A DNA stretch of 64,000 nucleotides from the NCBI GenBank assembly GCA_037039685.1, contig JAWNGF010000006.1, forward strand, positions 2,108,001-2,172,000, in the 5' to 3' direction. Position 1 is the first letter of the stretch. Each line of letters opens with the position of its first letter. This DNA comes from Ceratobasidium sp. AG-K (lineage: Eukaryota; Basidiomycota; Agaricomycetes; Cantharellales; Ceratobasidiaceae). The notes below the pieces were generated by a model. It saw only the letters and a program-made list of their open reading frames with translations. It ran no database searches and was not told where the DNA came from. The position numbers were made by a program, and so were the translations under genes. This document shows positions 35,942 through 46,253 of the stretch, in pieces.

Positions 35942-37933
35942 ATGTCTATTCAAGAAGATGCAGGTTCACGCCCCTCATCCACTATATCAATGAGAAGAGG
36001 ACCCAGTCGGGCAGCAAGACCCACAGGATCACTAAACGAGCAAGATATCGCACAAACTCAAGCGGGAGGTCCTGCCCGATCACGCCCTCAAAGTCAAGCA
36101 TCAATGCCGGGAGCTTTCGGCATTCCTGACATGACAACAGTACAAGAAGAAGAACCCACGATCACAAATAGAGAACCAGGAGATCTTACGAATGACCCTA
36201 CTCCGGCTGTAATTCGCATTCCAACTGCAACTCCAGGACCTTCACGTCCCTTGTGGCCATTAGGAAATAGAAGACAGTTCTTTTCTCCCCAACCCGAAGA
36301 ACATGGGGGCGTATCGCTCGTTCCAATTAGACCTCCCCCTACACCACACGTCCCTACAGTTCCTCAGATTGGAGGAACCATCACCAACGCAGGACCAATT
36401 CCAGCGGCTTCCCAGCCAGCCACACCGGCTATTCCAGCACCACCATATGTCCCACAGGGTTATTCTGGACGATCGGTCCCGGTACAACAGAACACCGGTG
36501 ATCCAGGGAGCTCAAGCTCAAGTTCCAATGCTAACGCTGGGACTGTAATCAGTAATCTAGACGACCTGGACGACCTTCTACAAGGAAGACACAACGCCAC
36601 CCTTAGGGTTATAGACGGAATGAGAGTCACTATAGATCGAAGGCTTACCGGTCTAGAACAAGTTACACAGGTTCTAGCAAACAACCAACAAATCTTTAAC
36701 GATTCCATCAACACCCTGCAAGGCACCTTAACGGATATTCTGAACTCGGCAAGAAATGGCGAACATAACTCCTTCCTAGTCGGTCAAGACGTAACCCGTC
36801 TTCGTAATGAAGTTACCAACACCCAAGGACTAGTGAACAATGTACGCGAAGAACTCAACACTACCAGACAGGGACAACTCGAATGGAATGAAGCAGTAAC
36901 ACAAGGACTAGAGACCTTACGACAGGAGGGAGCATCCTTCACTACCAAAATCACTGAAGTTCAAGAAACGATCAACAATATGCGAGAAGAAATGGACGAA
37001 GCATCCCTACATGGGATTCCCTCTAGGCGATCAAATTCTCCACCTCATCCAGATGCGGAATCTACCAGGATCGACGAATTAGAACTAAGAATCCAACGAC
37101 TGACCGAAAACCCAAACGTCGGTAGCAATTCACGTCGTCCCAAGGTAACTCGCCCAGAAGCCTTCGACGGAAAGAAGGGAGAAGGTGCCGAAATGTTCAT
37201 CACACAAATGGAAAGCTACTTTGTACGTCTAGGCGATCAATACACTTCCAGCGAAGAAAGGATCTGCGAAGCCCTAGCGAACTTCAAATCCGAGAACAAG
37301 GCCGCCACTCACTGGGCACAAGTACTCTTGCGATCGCTTAACCAAGGAGAGAACAACCAAAATCTCATCTCATGGGAAAGCTTCAAGACACACTTCATGG
37401 AACAGTTCAGCGACCCTAACAAAAAGGCAAAGGCCGAAATCGATATCCGGAAGTGCAAGCAGAACAATTTGGTAGCAAATTATGCTTCTGAATTCCGTTA
37501 CTTATTGGTCGATGTCAACTGGGGACAAGAAGCACTGATCAACCAATTCAAGGAAGGACTAAAGCCTGAAGTAAAAACCGAACTGGCGCGATTCGAATTA
37601 ACCCTGATTAACGAGGACGGAACGGAGCGGGAGCTGTCACTAGACCGGTGGATCTCTATCGCAATCTCTATTGACCAGAAATTACAACAAATCAAGACCT
37701 CTACAGGGAAGAAGACACCTCAAGCAACCGCTAGCGGACAACCCTCTACAAAGCGGCTACCCGACGAAGTTTACAAAGCTAGGATAGCAACCAACCGCTG
37801 CCTAAAATGCGGACAGGAAGGACACCGCTCATTCAAATGCCCATCCAAGGAATGGATAACAACGGAACCTAGCGTTAAAGGAAGGGAGGCCACAATCGGA
37901 GAAGACTCGGGAAAAGAAGGGGTCTCCCTCTAA
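35942..37933 (+). CDS. Gag polyprotein of element B
   Basis: 663 aa. A Pro/Ser-rich N-terminal third is followed by a coiled-coil-prone stretch (about 220-360), a retrotransposon capsid domain (PEAFDGKKGEGAEMFITQ... to FMEQFSDPNKKAKAE) and one CCHC zinc knuckle (CLKCGQEGHRSFKC) near the end. It assembles virus-like particles and packages element RNA. It ends at TAA 37931-37933, 16 bases after a slippery heptamer that leads into pol. Confidence 0.93.
   Translation: MSIQEDAGSRPSSTISMRRGPSRAARPTGSLNEQDIAQTQAGGPARSRPQSQASMPGAFGIPDMTTVQEEEPTITNREPGDLTNDPTPAVIRIPTATPGPSRPLWPLGNRRQFFSPQPEEHGGVSLVPIRPPPTPHVPTVPQIGGTITNAGPIPAASQPATPAIPAPPYVPQGYSGRSVPVQQNTGDPGSSSSSSNANAGTVISNLDDLDDLLQGRHNATLRVIDGMRVTIDRRLTGLEQVTQVLANNQQIFNDSINTLQGTLTDILNSARNGEHNSFLVGQDVTRLRNEVTNTQGLVNNVREELNTTRQGQLEWNEAVTQGLETLRQEGASFTTKITEVQETINNMREEMDEASLHGIPSRRSNSPPHPDAESTRIDELELRIQRLTENPNVGSNSRRPKVTRPEAFDGKKGEGAEMFITQMESYFVRLGDQYTSSEERICEALANFKSENKAATHWAQVLLRSLNQGENNQNLISWESFKTHFMEQFSDPNKKAKAEIDIRKCKQNNLVANYASEFRYLLVDVNWGQEALINQFKEGLKPEVKTELARFELTLINEDGTERELSLDRWISIAISIDQKLQQIKTSTGKKTPQATASGQPSTKRLPDEVYKARIATNRCLKCGQEGHRSFKCPSKEWITTEPSVKGREATIGEDSGKEGVSL
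37909..37915 (+). promoter_or_regulatory. Putative -1 ribosomal frameshift heptamer GGGAAAA
   Basis: In the gag frame the codons are TCG GGA AAA, so G-GGA-AAA fits X-XXY-YYZ. A -1 slip gives GGG AAA AGA AGG and enters the open pol frame upstream of GTGTGTGGAGAGACC with no stop. Element A keeps the heptamer although the next codon has changed. Confidence 0.6.
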
Positions 37934-40900
37934 CTGTGTGTGGAGAGACCAAGAAACCGGCAACGGAAACAATGTACTTTAGAGCGACAAATGAATCTAC
38001 CATTGTTTACGCAAACGTTGCCGGAATCACAGAACCTATCCCAACCCTCATCGATTCTGGAGCATCAAAAAACTTCCTGGACATTTCGTGGGCTCGATCC
38101 AACAACATTCCACTCATGGAACTCTCCACTCCTAAAAAAGTAATTGGAATCCAGGGGAAAGAACTCTCTCACCAAATACGTTTCAAAGCAAGGCTGGAAA
38201 TAGAAGTAGAGGGAAGAACTTTCAAACAAGTCTTCTTCACGATGCCTACTGGAGAAACTAAACTTATCCTCGGACTGGAATGGTTAGAAGAATCGAACCC
38301 TGTCATCGATTGGAAAACAAAGCACATATCATGGCGGACAGAACCCATTCAAGCAAGGACGGCCTCAATAGACGACCTGCCGGAAGAATTCAAGGAATTT
38401 GCCGACGTCTTCAGCGAAGAAAAATTCAAGAGAATCCCTGATCATCGCCCATACGACTGCGCCATCGACTTCAAGGACGGAGCTGAACTTCCGAAACCAG
38501 CCAGACCTATCCCACTCTCTCCGCCAGAGTCAATTGCACTGAGAGAATACTTGGATGAAGAAATCGCAGCAGGAAAAATCCGACCAAGCAAATCACCCAT
38601 TGCATCACCTTGCTTCTTTGTCAAAAAACCAATCGATCCCAAAAACCCAGGGGCAGTACGCCAACTACGACTTGTTCAAGATCTCAGAGGAGTAAACGCC
38701 ATTACGAAAGACGACAGATTCCCAATGCCCCTGATGGAAGACCTCTTGGATAAAATCAAAGACGCAAAAATTTTCTCCAAAATCGATTTGCGCATGGGTT
38801 TCAACAATATCAGGATCAGGGAAGGAGACGAATGGAAGACAGCTTTCAGAACAAAAGAAGGACTGTTCGAATACGTCGTCATGCCGTTTGGACTAAAAAA
38901 CGCGCCCGCCATATTCCAAAGATATATGAACCACATCTTCCATGATCTCATCGACGTATGTGTCATAGTATATATTGACGACATCCTAGTCTTCTCTAAG
39001 GACAGAAGTCAACATACCGTGGATGTCAGGAAGGTGCTAAAAATCCTGCTGGAAGAAAATCTATTCGCAAAGCTTCCAAAATGCGAATTCTTTGTCACCA
39101 AATTGACATATACCGGACTGGGAATCAGCGATTCAGGCATCTCAATGGAGGAAGAAAAAGTCAAGGCAATAAAGGAATGGAAGGAACCAAGAACAGTCAA
39201 ACAAGTTCAGGCGTTCCTAGGATTCGCAAATTTCTACAGAAGATTCGTCCCAAATTTCAGCCGTTTAGCAAAGCCCCTGACAACCTTAACAAGAAAGGAG
39301 AACAAATGGGAATGGGGAAACGATCAGCAGGAAGCTTTTGAGGCTCTAAAAACGGAAATCAGCAAAGAACCTACTCTACGCCATCCTAACCCTGACAAAC
39401 CCTTTTTCTTGGAAACAGACGCAAGTGGAGTAGCAATGGGAGCAATCCTGTCGCAAAGGCAAGACGACGGTTACCTGCACCCTATTGCTTTTCTTTCAAA
39501 GTCTTTCAACGAGGCTCAACTCAACTACGACGTCCACGATAAAGAACTTATGGCTATCATAGAATCTTTAACACATTGGAGGCTATACCTTGAAGGAACA
39601 AGGAACCCTATCACCATCTACACCGATCATAGGAACCTACAATTCTGGAAGGAGGCAAGAACATTCAACCGTCGACACGCAAGATGGCACCAACTGCTTG
39701 CTTCCTATAACTTTGACATCATATATCGCCCTGGAATCCTGTCTTCAAAACCGGACCTGTTGTCAAGACGATCAGACCATGAGGATATCCCGACGCCTGA
39801 ACAAGTTATGATATCTGTCGAAAGGTTCAAAGGATTTATGGGACAGATGGACACAGACATCATAGAGTCTATCAGGGAGGCTCAGGAAACAGATGAAGGA
39901 TTGGCACAAATCAAAGAAATCTGCAAATCAAGGGAAACGTTACCAAAAACTCTACAACACAGCGCAAAGGATTATGATTTCAAGGAGGGACTATTATGGT
40001 TCAAGGGAAGAATCTACGTGCCAGAAGATAAGGAAGCCAGACTGGCTATCATGCGGGTCCATCACGACTCAAAAATTGCGGGACATCAAGGACAGGCTAG
40101 AACACTGGAACTAATATCTAGAAGATACTTCTGGCCAGGAATGAAGCAAAGCATAAACAGATACGTGGAATCCTGCGAGACCTGCCAACGGACAAAGGGA
40201 TCAAAGCAAATAGTACCGATCAAGCCTCTGGAGATCCCAAAAGGACCATGGGAAGACATAGCGTTCGACTTCATAGTGAAGTTGCCAAAATCCAGAGGAT
40301 CAGATAGTATCTTAGTAGTGGTGGACCGATTCTCAAGAATGGCACACTTCATACCCTGCAAAGAATCCCACACGGCAAGCGACCTTGCAAATCTTTTCGT
40401 CACGAATGTCTGGAAACTGCATGGTTTTCCAAAGAGCACAATCTCAGACCGAGGAACCACTTTCAATTCCAAACTTATGAAAGCCATTTACGAGAAAATT
40501 GGAACTAGCCCAGGTTTCAGCACTGCCTACCACCCCCAAACAGATGGAATAACGGAGAGAATCAACCAATGGATGGAAGGCTGGCTACGATCGTTTGTCA
40601 ACTACCGGCAAGATGATTGGGCGGACTTATTACCGATTGCAGAGTTCAGCTATAATCTACAGAAGCACCGCGTAACAGGTAGTTCACCTTTCGAAATTGT
40701 CTACGGGAAGGAACCACTGTGGAACATCTCAGCAGAAGAATCGGCGGTCCCAGAAGCAAACAACATCACAGGAAAATGGCGCAAAATCCACGACGAAGCA
40801 ATTGCATCAATGGAAACCCAAAGGCTCCCAGAAGAAGAACCAAAGAATGAGTACCAAGAAGGAGATCTAGTATGGCTGCTGGGGAAAAACATTCAGACAA

Positions 40901-41850
40901 AAAGACCATCGAAGAAACTGGATAATAAAAAGCACGGGCCATTTGTTGTGAAACGAAGAATAGGGTCACACGCTTATGAGCTGAACTTGCCGGCAACGAT
41001 GAGGGTGCACCCTGTTTTCCACATTGACTTGCTCAGCCCTTACAAAGAAGACACAGAGTTCAGCCGAAACCAACCCCGACCACCGCCGATCATAACACAA
41101 GAAGGGGAAGAAGAATACGAAGTAGAAAAGATTTTGGACTGGAAAAAAACAAAGGATGGTCTTTTCTACAGGGTCAGATGGAAGGGCTATGGGAGTGAAG
41201 AAGACACAGAACAAAGGGCGGAAGATTTTGGTCACCTGTCGAAGATCATCAAGGACCTTCTACGCCGACACCCCGAAGCTCCCACGCCATCTAACTACGC
41301 TCCAGGAAAGATAAAAGGGGGGAAGGGAACAACCAGTAGAGATATCTGCAAAACTTGCTACTACTCCAAGAAACACCTCCAACTCAACGCTTTAAATCTT
41401 TTTTGCCCTCTGCAATGCCTGCTGTCACCCGCTCCACCATTACCAACAACCTCACCCGCGTCCTCGAAGGACCTGCCTTTGCCACGGCAAGGATCCTCGA
41501 CTCCGGAGCCGCCCTCTACGTCTTCAAGAGGTCACAACAAGGCTCGGGCAGAATGCACTTCAGGGCCTCGGACGACATCCTCCACTCAGACCTGGGGGAA
41601 TTCCAGTGGGTCGGGAAAAAATGGCCAACACGCATGCAGCTCCTACGAAAGGACATATTTGTCTGCCGAGGGTGTGCCGCATTCCAAGTCTTGGAGGTCG
41701 TCCTCCTCTCCACCCACATGCTCGGGGTGGTTGAATGGGGCCAAGAAGGAGCGTACTCAAGCGAGTGGGTACCAGGTTACGACGGAAGGCAGCCAACGCT
41801 CCGACCTAGATGGAACGATGCCTGGGACGCCAACTACAAGAAGGACCTGA
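37910..41850 (+). CDS. Pol polyprotein of element B (protease, RT, RNase H, integrase, chromodomain)
   Basis: More than 1,300 aa, probably reached by -1 frameshift from gag since no ATG lies near its beginning. Domains in order: aspartic protease (LIDSGASKNFLD, about 38050), reverse transcriptase with YIDD at 38971-38982, RNase H (ETDASGVAMGAIL...YDVHDKELMAII), integrase HHCC finger (about 40060-40200) and DDE core (Asp near 40267, DRGTTF near 40447, Glu in ITERINQW), then a chromodomain (EEYEVEKILDWKKTKDGLFY, about 41109-41280) that in chromoviruses guides insertion to marked chromatin. The last 190 codons overlap ORF3 in another frame and look low-complexity, so functional Pol may end earlier. 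Confidence 0.93.
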
Positions 41851-42179
41851 GCGACTGGAGGATGGAGAGGGGCCGATACCAGAAGGAGAGGATCGACTGG
41901 GAACCGTACTGGTGGAAGAAGGAGGAGGCTGACGTGTCGGCATGGAAGGAAGCAGAGCCCGATGTGCGACAGTGGGACGAGGAGTTTGTGGAGGCTCAGG
42001 AAAGGGTGTTGGACTGGTCCAAGGCCGACTGGACAAGGGAGGAGACATGGGAAGAGTGGGAGAAGTTCTCGGACAAACCGGGGAACACCGTGTTCAATCC
42101 CATCGACCTGACCCTGGAGGAAGATGAAGGGCTTGAGGATTTTATGCTGAGGAAAGGGAAGGACTGCGCGGTACAGTAA
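41415..42179 (+). CDS. ORF3 of element B, uncharacterised accessory protein
   Basis: 254 aa from ATG 41415 (MPAVTRSTITNNL) to TAA 42177-42179, between the chromodomain and the 3' LTR and overlapping the pol 3' end in a different frame. No transmembrane helix or signal peptide, so it is not an envelope-like protein. The first half is globular (ATARILDSGAALYVFKRS, with FVCRGCAAF); the second half is highly charged with regularly spaced Trp (DLSDWRMERGRYQKERIDWE, then ETWEEWEKFSDK). The C-terminus has PIDLTLEEDEGLED, a hydrophobic-Asp-Leu-Thr followed by acidic residues, like a SUMO-interacting motif. An intact homologue in element A supports protein-level constraint. Function unknown. Confidence 0.75.
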   Translation: MPAVTRSTITNNLTRVLEGPAFATARILDSGAALYVFKRSQQGSGRMHFRASDDILHSDLGEFQWVGKKWPTRMQLLRKDIFVCRGCAAFQVLEVVLLSTHMLGVVEWGQEGAYSSEWVPGYDGRQPTLRPRWNDAWDANYKKDLSDWRMERGRYQKERIDWEPYWWKKEEADVSAWKEAEPDVRQWDEEFVEAQERVLDWSKADWTREETWEEWEKFSDKPGNTVFNPIDLTLEEDEGLEDFMLRKGKDCAVQ

Positions 42180-42206
42180 GTCCATTCAGGTCCCCCAAAT
42201 GGACTC

Positions 42207-42220
42207 ATAAGGGGGAGTAA
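42207..42220 (+). promoter_or_regulatory. Polypurine tract of element B
   Basis: AAGGGGGAG followed by TAA sits directly before the TG of the 3' LTR, where plus-strand priming is expected. Confidence 0.7.
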
Positions 42221-42675
42221 TGTCGTGAGCCAGCTCACTCCATCGGACTCGCCTGTTGTCTCGCCCGCCTGTCCCCTTCTTTGTCTTGTATTTCTGTTTC
42301 TGTTTGCCGCGTTGCCACCTTCTTGTGGTTGTTCTGTTACATTGTGTAACGCGGCTGTGCTTTGTATGAGTCATGTCTGTTCATACAGCATGACTCACAT
42401 GGACACTCCTGACTGGCTGTCTTTTATGACTCATGTGGCTGCGCCTTGTATGACTCGGCCACTTCTCGTATATATATAGAGGACCAACAAGCCTGGTAAC
42501 CCCAGCTTGTTTTGTCTTGTCAAACATCCCCTCTGAGTGACACTTAGTACCACCCCTACCCTCAAGAGCCTACAGACGCTTAAGTGTGTTGCGGTTCAAG
42601 AGGTCACTTAGGTCTTAGTGCCGTCCACTCTCCGTCGCGGCTTGTCTCATAGCCATCAAGAAGAAGCTTACGACA
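42221..42675 (+). repeat. 3' LTR of element B
   Basis: 455 bp, by eye the same as the 5' LTR, followed by the target duplication GACAT. Confidence 0.95.
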
Positions 42676-42680
42676 GACAT

Positions 42681-43766
42681 CCACGGTATGTTGGCTTCTG
42701 TCCTTAGAGAAGACTAAGATGTCGTCAATGTATACTATGACAATACGTCAATAAGATCATGGAAAATGTGATTCATATATCTTTGGAAAATGGCGGGTGC
42801 GTTTTTTAGTCCAAAAGGCATGACGACGTATTCAAAGAGTCCTTCTTTTGTTCTGAAAGCTGTCTTCCATTTGTTGCCTTCTCTAATTCTGATATTGTTG
42901 AAACCCATGCGCAGATCGATCTTGGAGAAAATTTTCGCGTCCTTGATTTTATCCAGGAGGTCTTCCATTAGGGGCATTGGGAATCTGTCGTCCTTTGTAA
43001 TGGCGTTTACTCCTCTGAGGTCTTGAACAAGTCGTAGTTGGCGAACTGACCCTGGATTTTTTGGATCGATTGGTTTTTTGACAAAGAAACAAGGTGATGC
43101 AATGGGTGATTTGCTTGGTCAAATTTTTCCCACCGCGATTTCTTCATCCAGGTATTCTCTTAGTGCAATAGATTCTGCCGGAGAGAGTGGGATAGGTCTG
43201 GCTGGTTTCGGAAGTTCAGCTCCTTCCTTGAAGTCGATGGCACAGTCGTATGGACAATGATCCGGGATTCTTTTGAATTTCTCTTCGCTGAAGACATCGG
43301 CAAATTCCTTGAATTCTTCTGGTAGGTTGTCTATTGAGGCCGTTCTTGCTTGGATGGGTTCTGGCCGCCATGATATGTGCTTTGTTTTCCAATTGATGAC
43401 CGGGTTTGCTTCTTCTAACCATTCCAATCCTAGGATAAGTTTAGTTTCCCCAGTAGGCATAGCAAAGAAGACTTGTTTGAAGGTTCTTCCCTCCATGTTT
43501 AGTTCCAGCTTAGCTTTGAAACGTATTTGGTGAGAGAGTTCCTTCCCCTGGATACCGATTACTTTCCTCAGAGTGGGAAGCTCCATGAGTGGAATATTGT
43601 TGGATCGAGCCCAAGAGATGTCCAAGAAGTTCTTTGATGCTCCAGAATCAATGAGGGTTGGGATAAGTTCTGTGATTCCGGCAACGTTTGCATAAACAAT
43701 GGTTGACTCATTTGTTCCTCTAAAGTACATTGTTTCCGTTGCCGGTTTTTTGGTCTCTCCACACAC
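42681..43766 (-). pseudogene. pol of element A, N-terminal portion (protease and RT fingers/palm)
   Basis: Minus-strand reading from the frame equivalent to that at 37936: MCGETKKPATETMYFRGTNE, protease LIDSGASKNFLD, then RT up to [10 protein letters not shown] one-base deletion near 42741 shifts the frame just before the YIDD catalytic motif. A TAA-equivalent break also splits this stretch near 43117. It continues across element B at 35458. Confidence 0.88.
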
Positions 43767-43768
43767 AG

Positions 43769-45769
43769 TTAGAGGGAGACCCCTGCTTTTCCCGAGTCTT
43801 CCACAATTGTTGCTTCCCTTCCTTTAATGCTAGGTTCCGTCGTTATCCATTCCTTGGACAGGCATTTGAATGAGCGGTGTCCTTCCTGCCCGCACTTCAG
43901 GCAGCGGTTGGCTGCTATCCTTGCTTTGTATACTTCATCGGGCAGCCGCTTTGTAGAGGATTGTCCGCTAGCGGTTGGTTGGGCTGCCTTCTTCCCTGTA
44001 GAGGCCTTGATTTGTTGCAGCTTCTGGTCGATAGAGATTGCGATTGAGATCCACCGGTCGAGGGAAAGTTCTTGTTCTGTCCCATCTTCATTGATCAGGG
44101 TTAGCTCGAAACAAGCTAGTTTGGTCTTGACTTCAGACTTCAACCCTTCCTTGAATTGGTTGATCAGAGCTTCTTGTCCCCAATTTACGTCTACCAGAAG
44201 ATACCGGAATTCTGAAGCATAGTTTGCTACAGAGTTGTTCTGTTTGCATTTTCGGATGTCTGATTCGGCTTTAGCTTTTTTGTTGGGGTCGCTGAACTGT
44301 TCCATGAAGTGTGCCTTGAAACTTTCCCATGAGGTGAGATTTTGGTTGTTTTCTCCTTGGTTAAGCAATCGTAAGAGTACTTGTGCCCAGTGAGTGGCGG
44401 CTTTGTTCTCGGATTTGAAGTTTGCTAGAGCTTCGCGGATCCTTTCTTCGTTGGAAGTGTATTGATCGCCTAGCCGTACAAAGTAGCTCTCCATTTGTGT
44501 GATGAACATTTCAGCACCTTCTCCTTTCTTTCCGTCAAAGGCTTCTGGACGAGTCACCTTGGGACAACATGGTCCGCTACCAATGTTTGGGTTCTTGATC
44601 AGTCGTTGGATTCTTAATTCCAATTTGTCGATCCTGGTAGATTCCGCGTCTGGATGTGGTGGAGAATTTGATCACCTGGAGGGGATCCCGTGCAGGGATG
44701 CTTTGTCCATTTCTTCTCGCATGTTGTTGATGGTTTCCTGAACTTCCATGATTTTGGCAGTGAAGGAGGTTCCTTCCTGTCGTAAGGTTTCTAATCCTTG
44801 TGTTACTGCCTCGTTCCATTCGAGTTGCCCTTGTCTGGTAGTGTTGAGTTCTTCGCGTACATTGTTTACTAGTCCTTGAGTGTTGGTAACCTCATTTCGA
44901 AGGCGGGTTACGTCTTGACCGACTAGGAAGGAATTATGTTCGCCATTTCTTGCCGAGTTCAGAATGTCCGTTAAGGTGCCTTGTAGGGTGTTGATGGAAT
45001 CGTTAAAGATTTGCTGGTTGTTTGCTAGGACTTGTGTGACCTGTTCTAGACCGCTAAGCCTTTGATCTATAGTGACTCTCATTCCATCTATAACCCTAAG
45101 GGTGGCGTTGTGTCTTCCTTCTAGAAGGTCGTCCAGGTCATCTAGATTACTGATTACAGTCCTGCTGCTAGAGCTGGAACTTGAACTTGAGCTTCCTGGA
45201 TCACTGGTGCTTTGTTGTACCAGGGCCAATTGTCCAGAGTAACCCTGTGGGACATATGGTGGTGCTGGAATCGCTGGTGTGACTGGCTGGGAAGCCACTG
45301 GAATTGGTCCTGCGTTGGTGATGGTTCCTCCAATTTGGGGGACTGTAGGGACATTCGGGATGTGTGGTGTAGGAGGAGGTCTAATGGGAACGAGTGACAC
45401 GCCCCCATGAGCCTCGGGTTGGGTAGAAAAGAACTGTCTCCTAGTCCCTAGTGGCCACAAGGGACGTGATGGCCCTGGACTTCCAGTTGGAATGCAAATT
45501 ACAGCTGGAGTGGGGTCATTTGTGAGATCTCCTGGTTCCCTATTCGTGATAGTGGGTTCTTCCTCTTGTACAATTGTCATGTCGGCGATGCCGAAAGCTC
45601 CCGGCATTGATGTTTGGCTTTGGGAGCGTGATCGGGCAGGACCTCCTGCTTGAATTTGTGCAATATCTTGTTTGTTTAGTGATCCTGTGGGCCTTGCTGC
45701 CCGACTGGGTCCTCTCCTTGTTGATATAGTGGATGAGGGGCGTGACCCTCCATCTTCTTGAATAGACAT
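43769..45769 (-). pseudogene. gag of element A
   Basis: It starts MSIQEDGGSRPSST at 45769 and is homologous to Gag of element B throughout, including the capsid domain and CCHC knuckle (CLKCGQEGHRSFKC). Interrupted by TGA at 44672-44674, where element B has CGA in the sequence SRRSNSPP. Confidence 0.9.
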
Positions 45770-45797
45770 ATTGTATGTTGTTAAGCTTGTTTTGTAA

Positions 45798-46253
45798 TGT
45801 CGTAAGCTTCTTCTTGGTGGCTATGAGACAAGCCATGATGGAGAGTGGACGGCACTAAGACCTAAGTGACCTCTTGAACCGCAACACACTTAAGTGTCTG
45901 TAGGCTCTTGAGGGTAGGGGTGGTTCAAAGTGTCACTCAAAGGGGATGTTTGACAAGACAAAACAAGCTGGGGTTTCCAGGCTTGTTGGTCCTCTATATA
46001 TATTCACAAAGTGGCCGAGTCATACAAGGCGCAGCCACATGAGTCAACGCAGTCAACCAGTCAGGAGTGTCCATGTGAGTCATGCTGTATGAACAGACAT
46101 GACTCGTACAAAGCACAGCCGCGTTACACAATGTAACAGAATAACCACAAGAAGGTGGCAACGCGGCAAACGGAAACGGAAACACAACAGAAAAGAAGGA
46201 AACAGGCGGGCAAGACAACAGGCGAGTCCGATGGAGTGAGCTGGCTCACGACA
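45798..46253 (-). repeat. 5' LTR of element A
   Basis: 456 bp, TGTCGTAAGC...GCTCACGACA as read on the plus strand, followed by CCCAG. The matching PBS (complement of ACAAAACAAGCT) lies just left of it at about 45784-45795. Confidence 0.92.

Larger units (their letters stand above)
35459..42675 (+). mobile_element. Ty3/Gypsy chromovirus element B, apparently intact, nested in element A
   Basis: 7,217 bp with 455 bp LTRs (35459-35913 and 42221-42675) that I read as identical, flanked by a perfect GACAT duplication (35454-35458 and 42676-42680). It contains a self-priming-type PBS, gag, a -1 frameshift site, pol with protease, RT, RNase H, integrase and chromodomain, a third ORF and a purine tract. 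Gag and pol frames are uninterrupted. It belongs to the Tf1/sushi branch of chromoviruses by chromodomain and priming mode. Insertion was very recent, and autonomy is plausible. Confidence 0.95.
31805..46253 (-). mobile_element. Ty3/Gypsy chromovirus element A, minus strand, split by element B
   Basis: It is bounded by 456 bp LTRs (31805-32260 and 45798-46253) and flanked by the 5 bp duplication CCCAG (31800-31804 and 46254-46258). Removing element B plus one GACAT rejoins the pol frame at the RT domain. It carries gag, pol and a third ORF in the same order as element B but is defective: CGA to TGA in gag (44672-44674) and in pol (33891-33893), and a one-base deletion just before the RT YIDD motif near 42741. 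The two LTRs differ at about five bases, all at CpG sites. It is older than B and cannot make a full Gag-Pol. Confidence 0.93.

Noticed and set aside
37941..41850. A second gene start by ATG for pol
   Set aside because: The first in-frame ATG follows well inside the pre-protease segment, while the -1 heptamer gives continuous entry from gag; an independent start is less likely.
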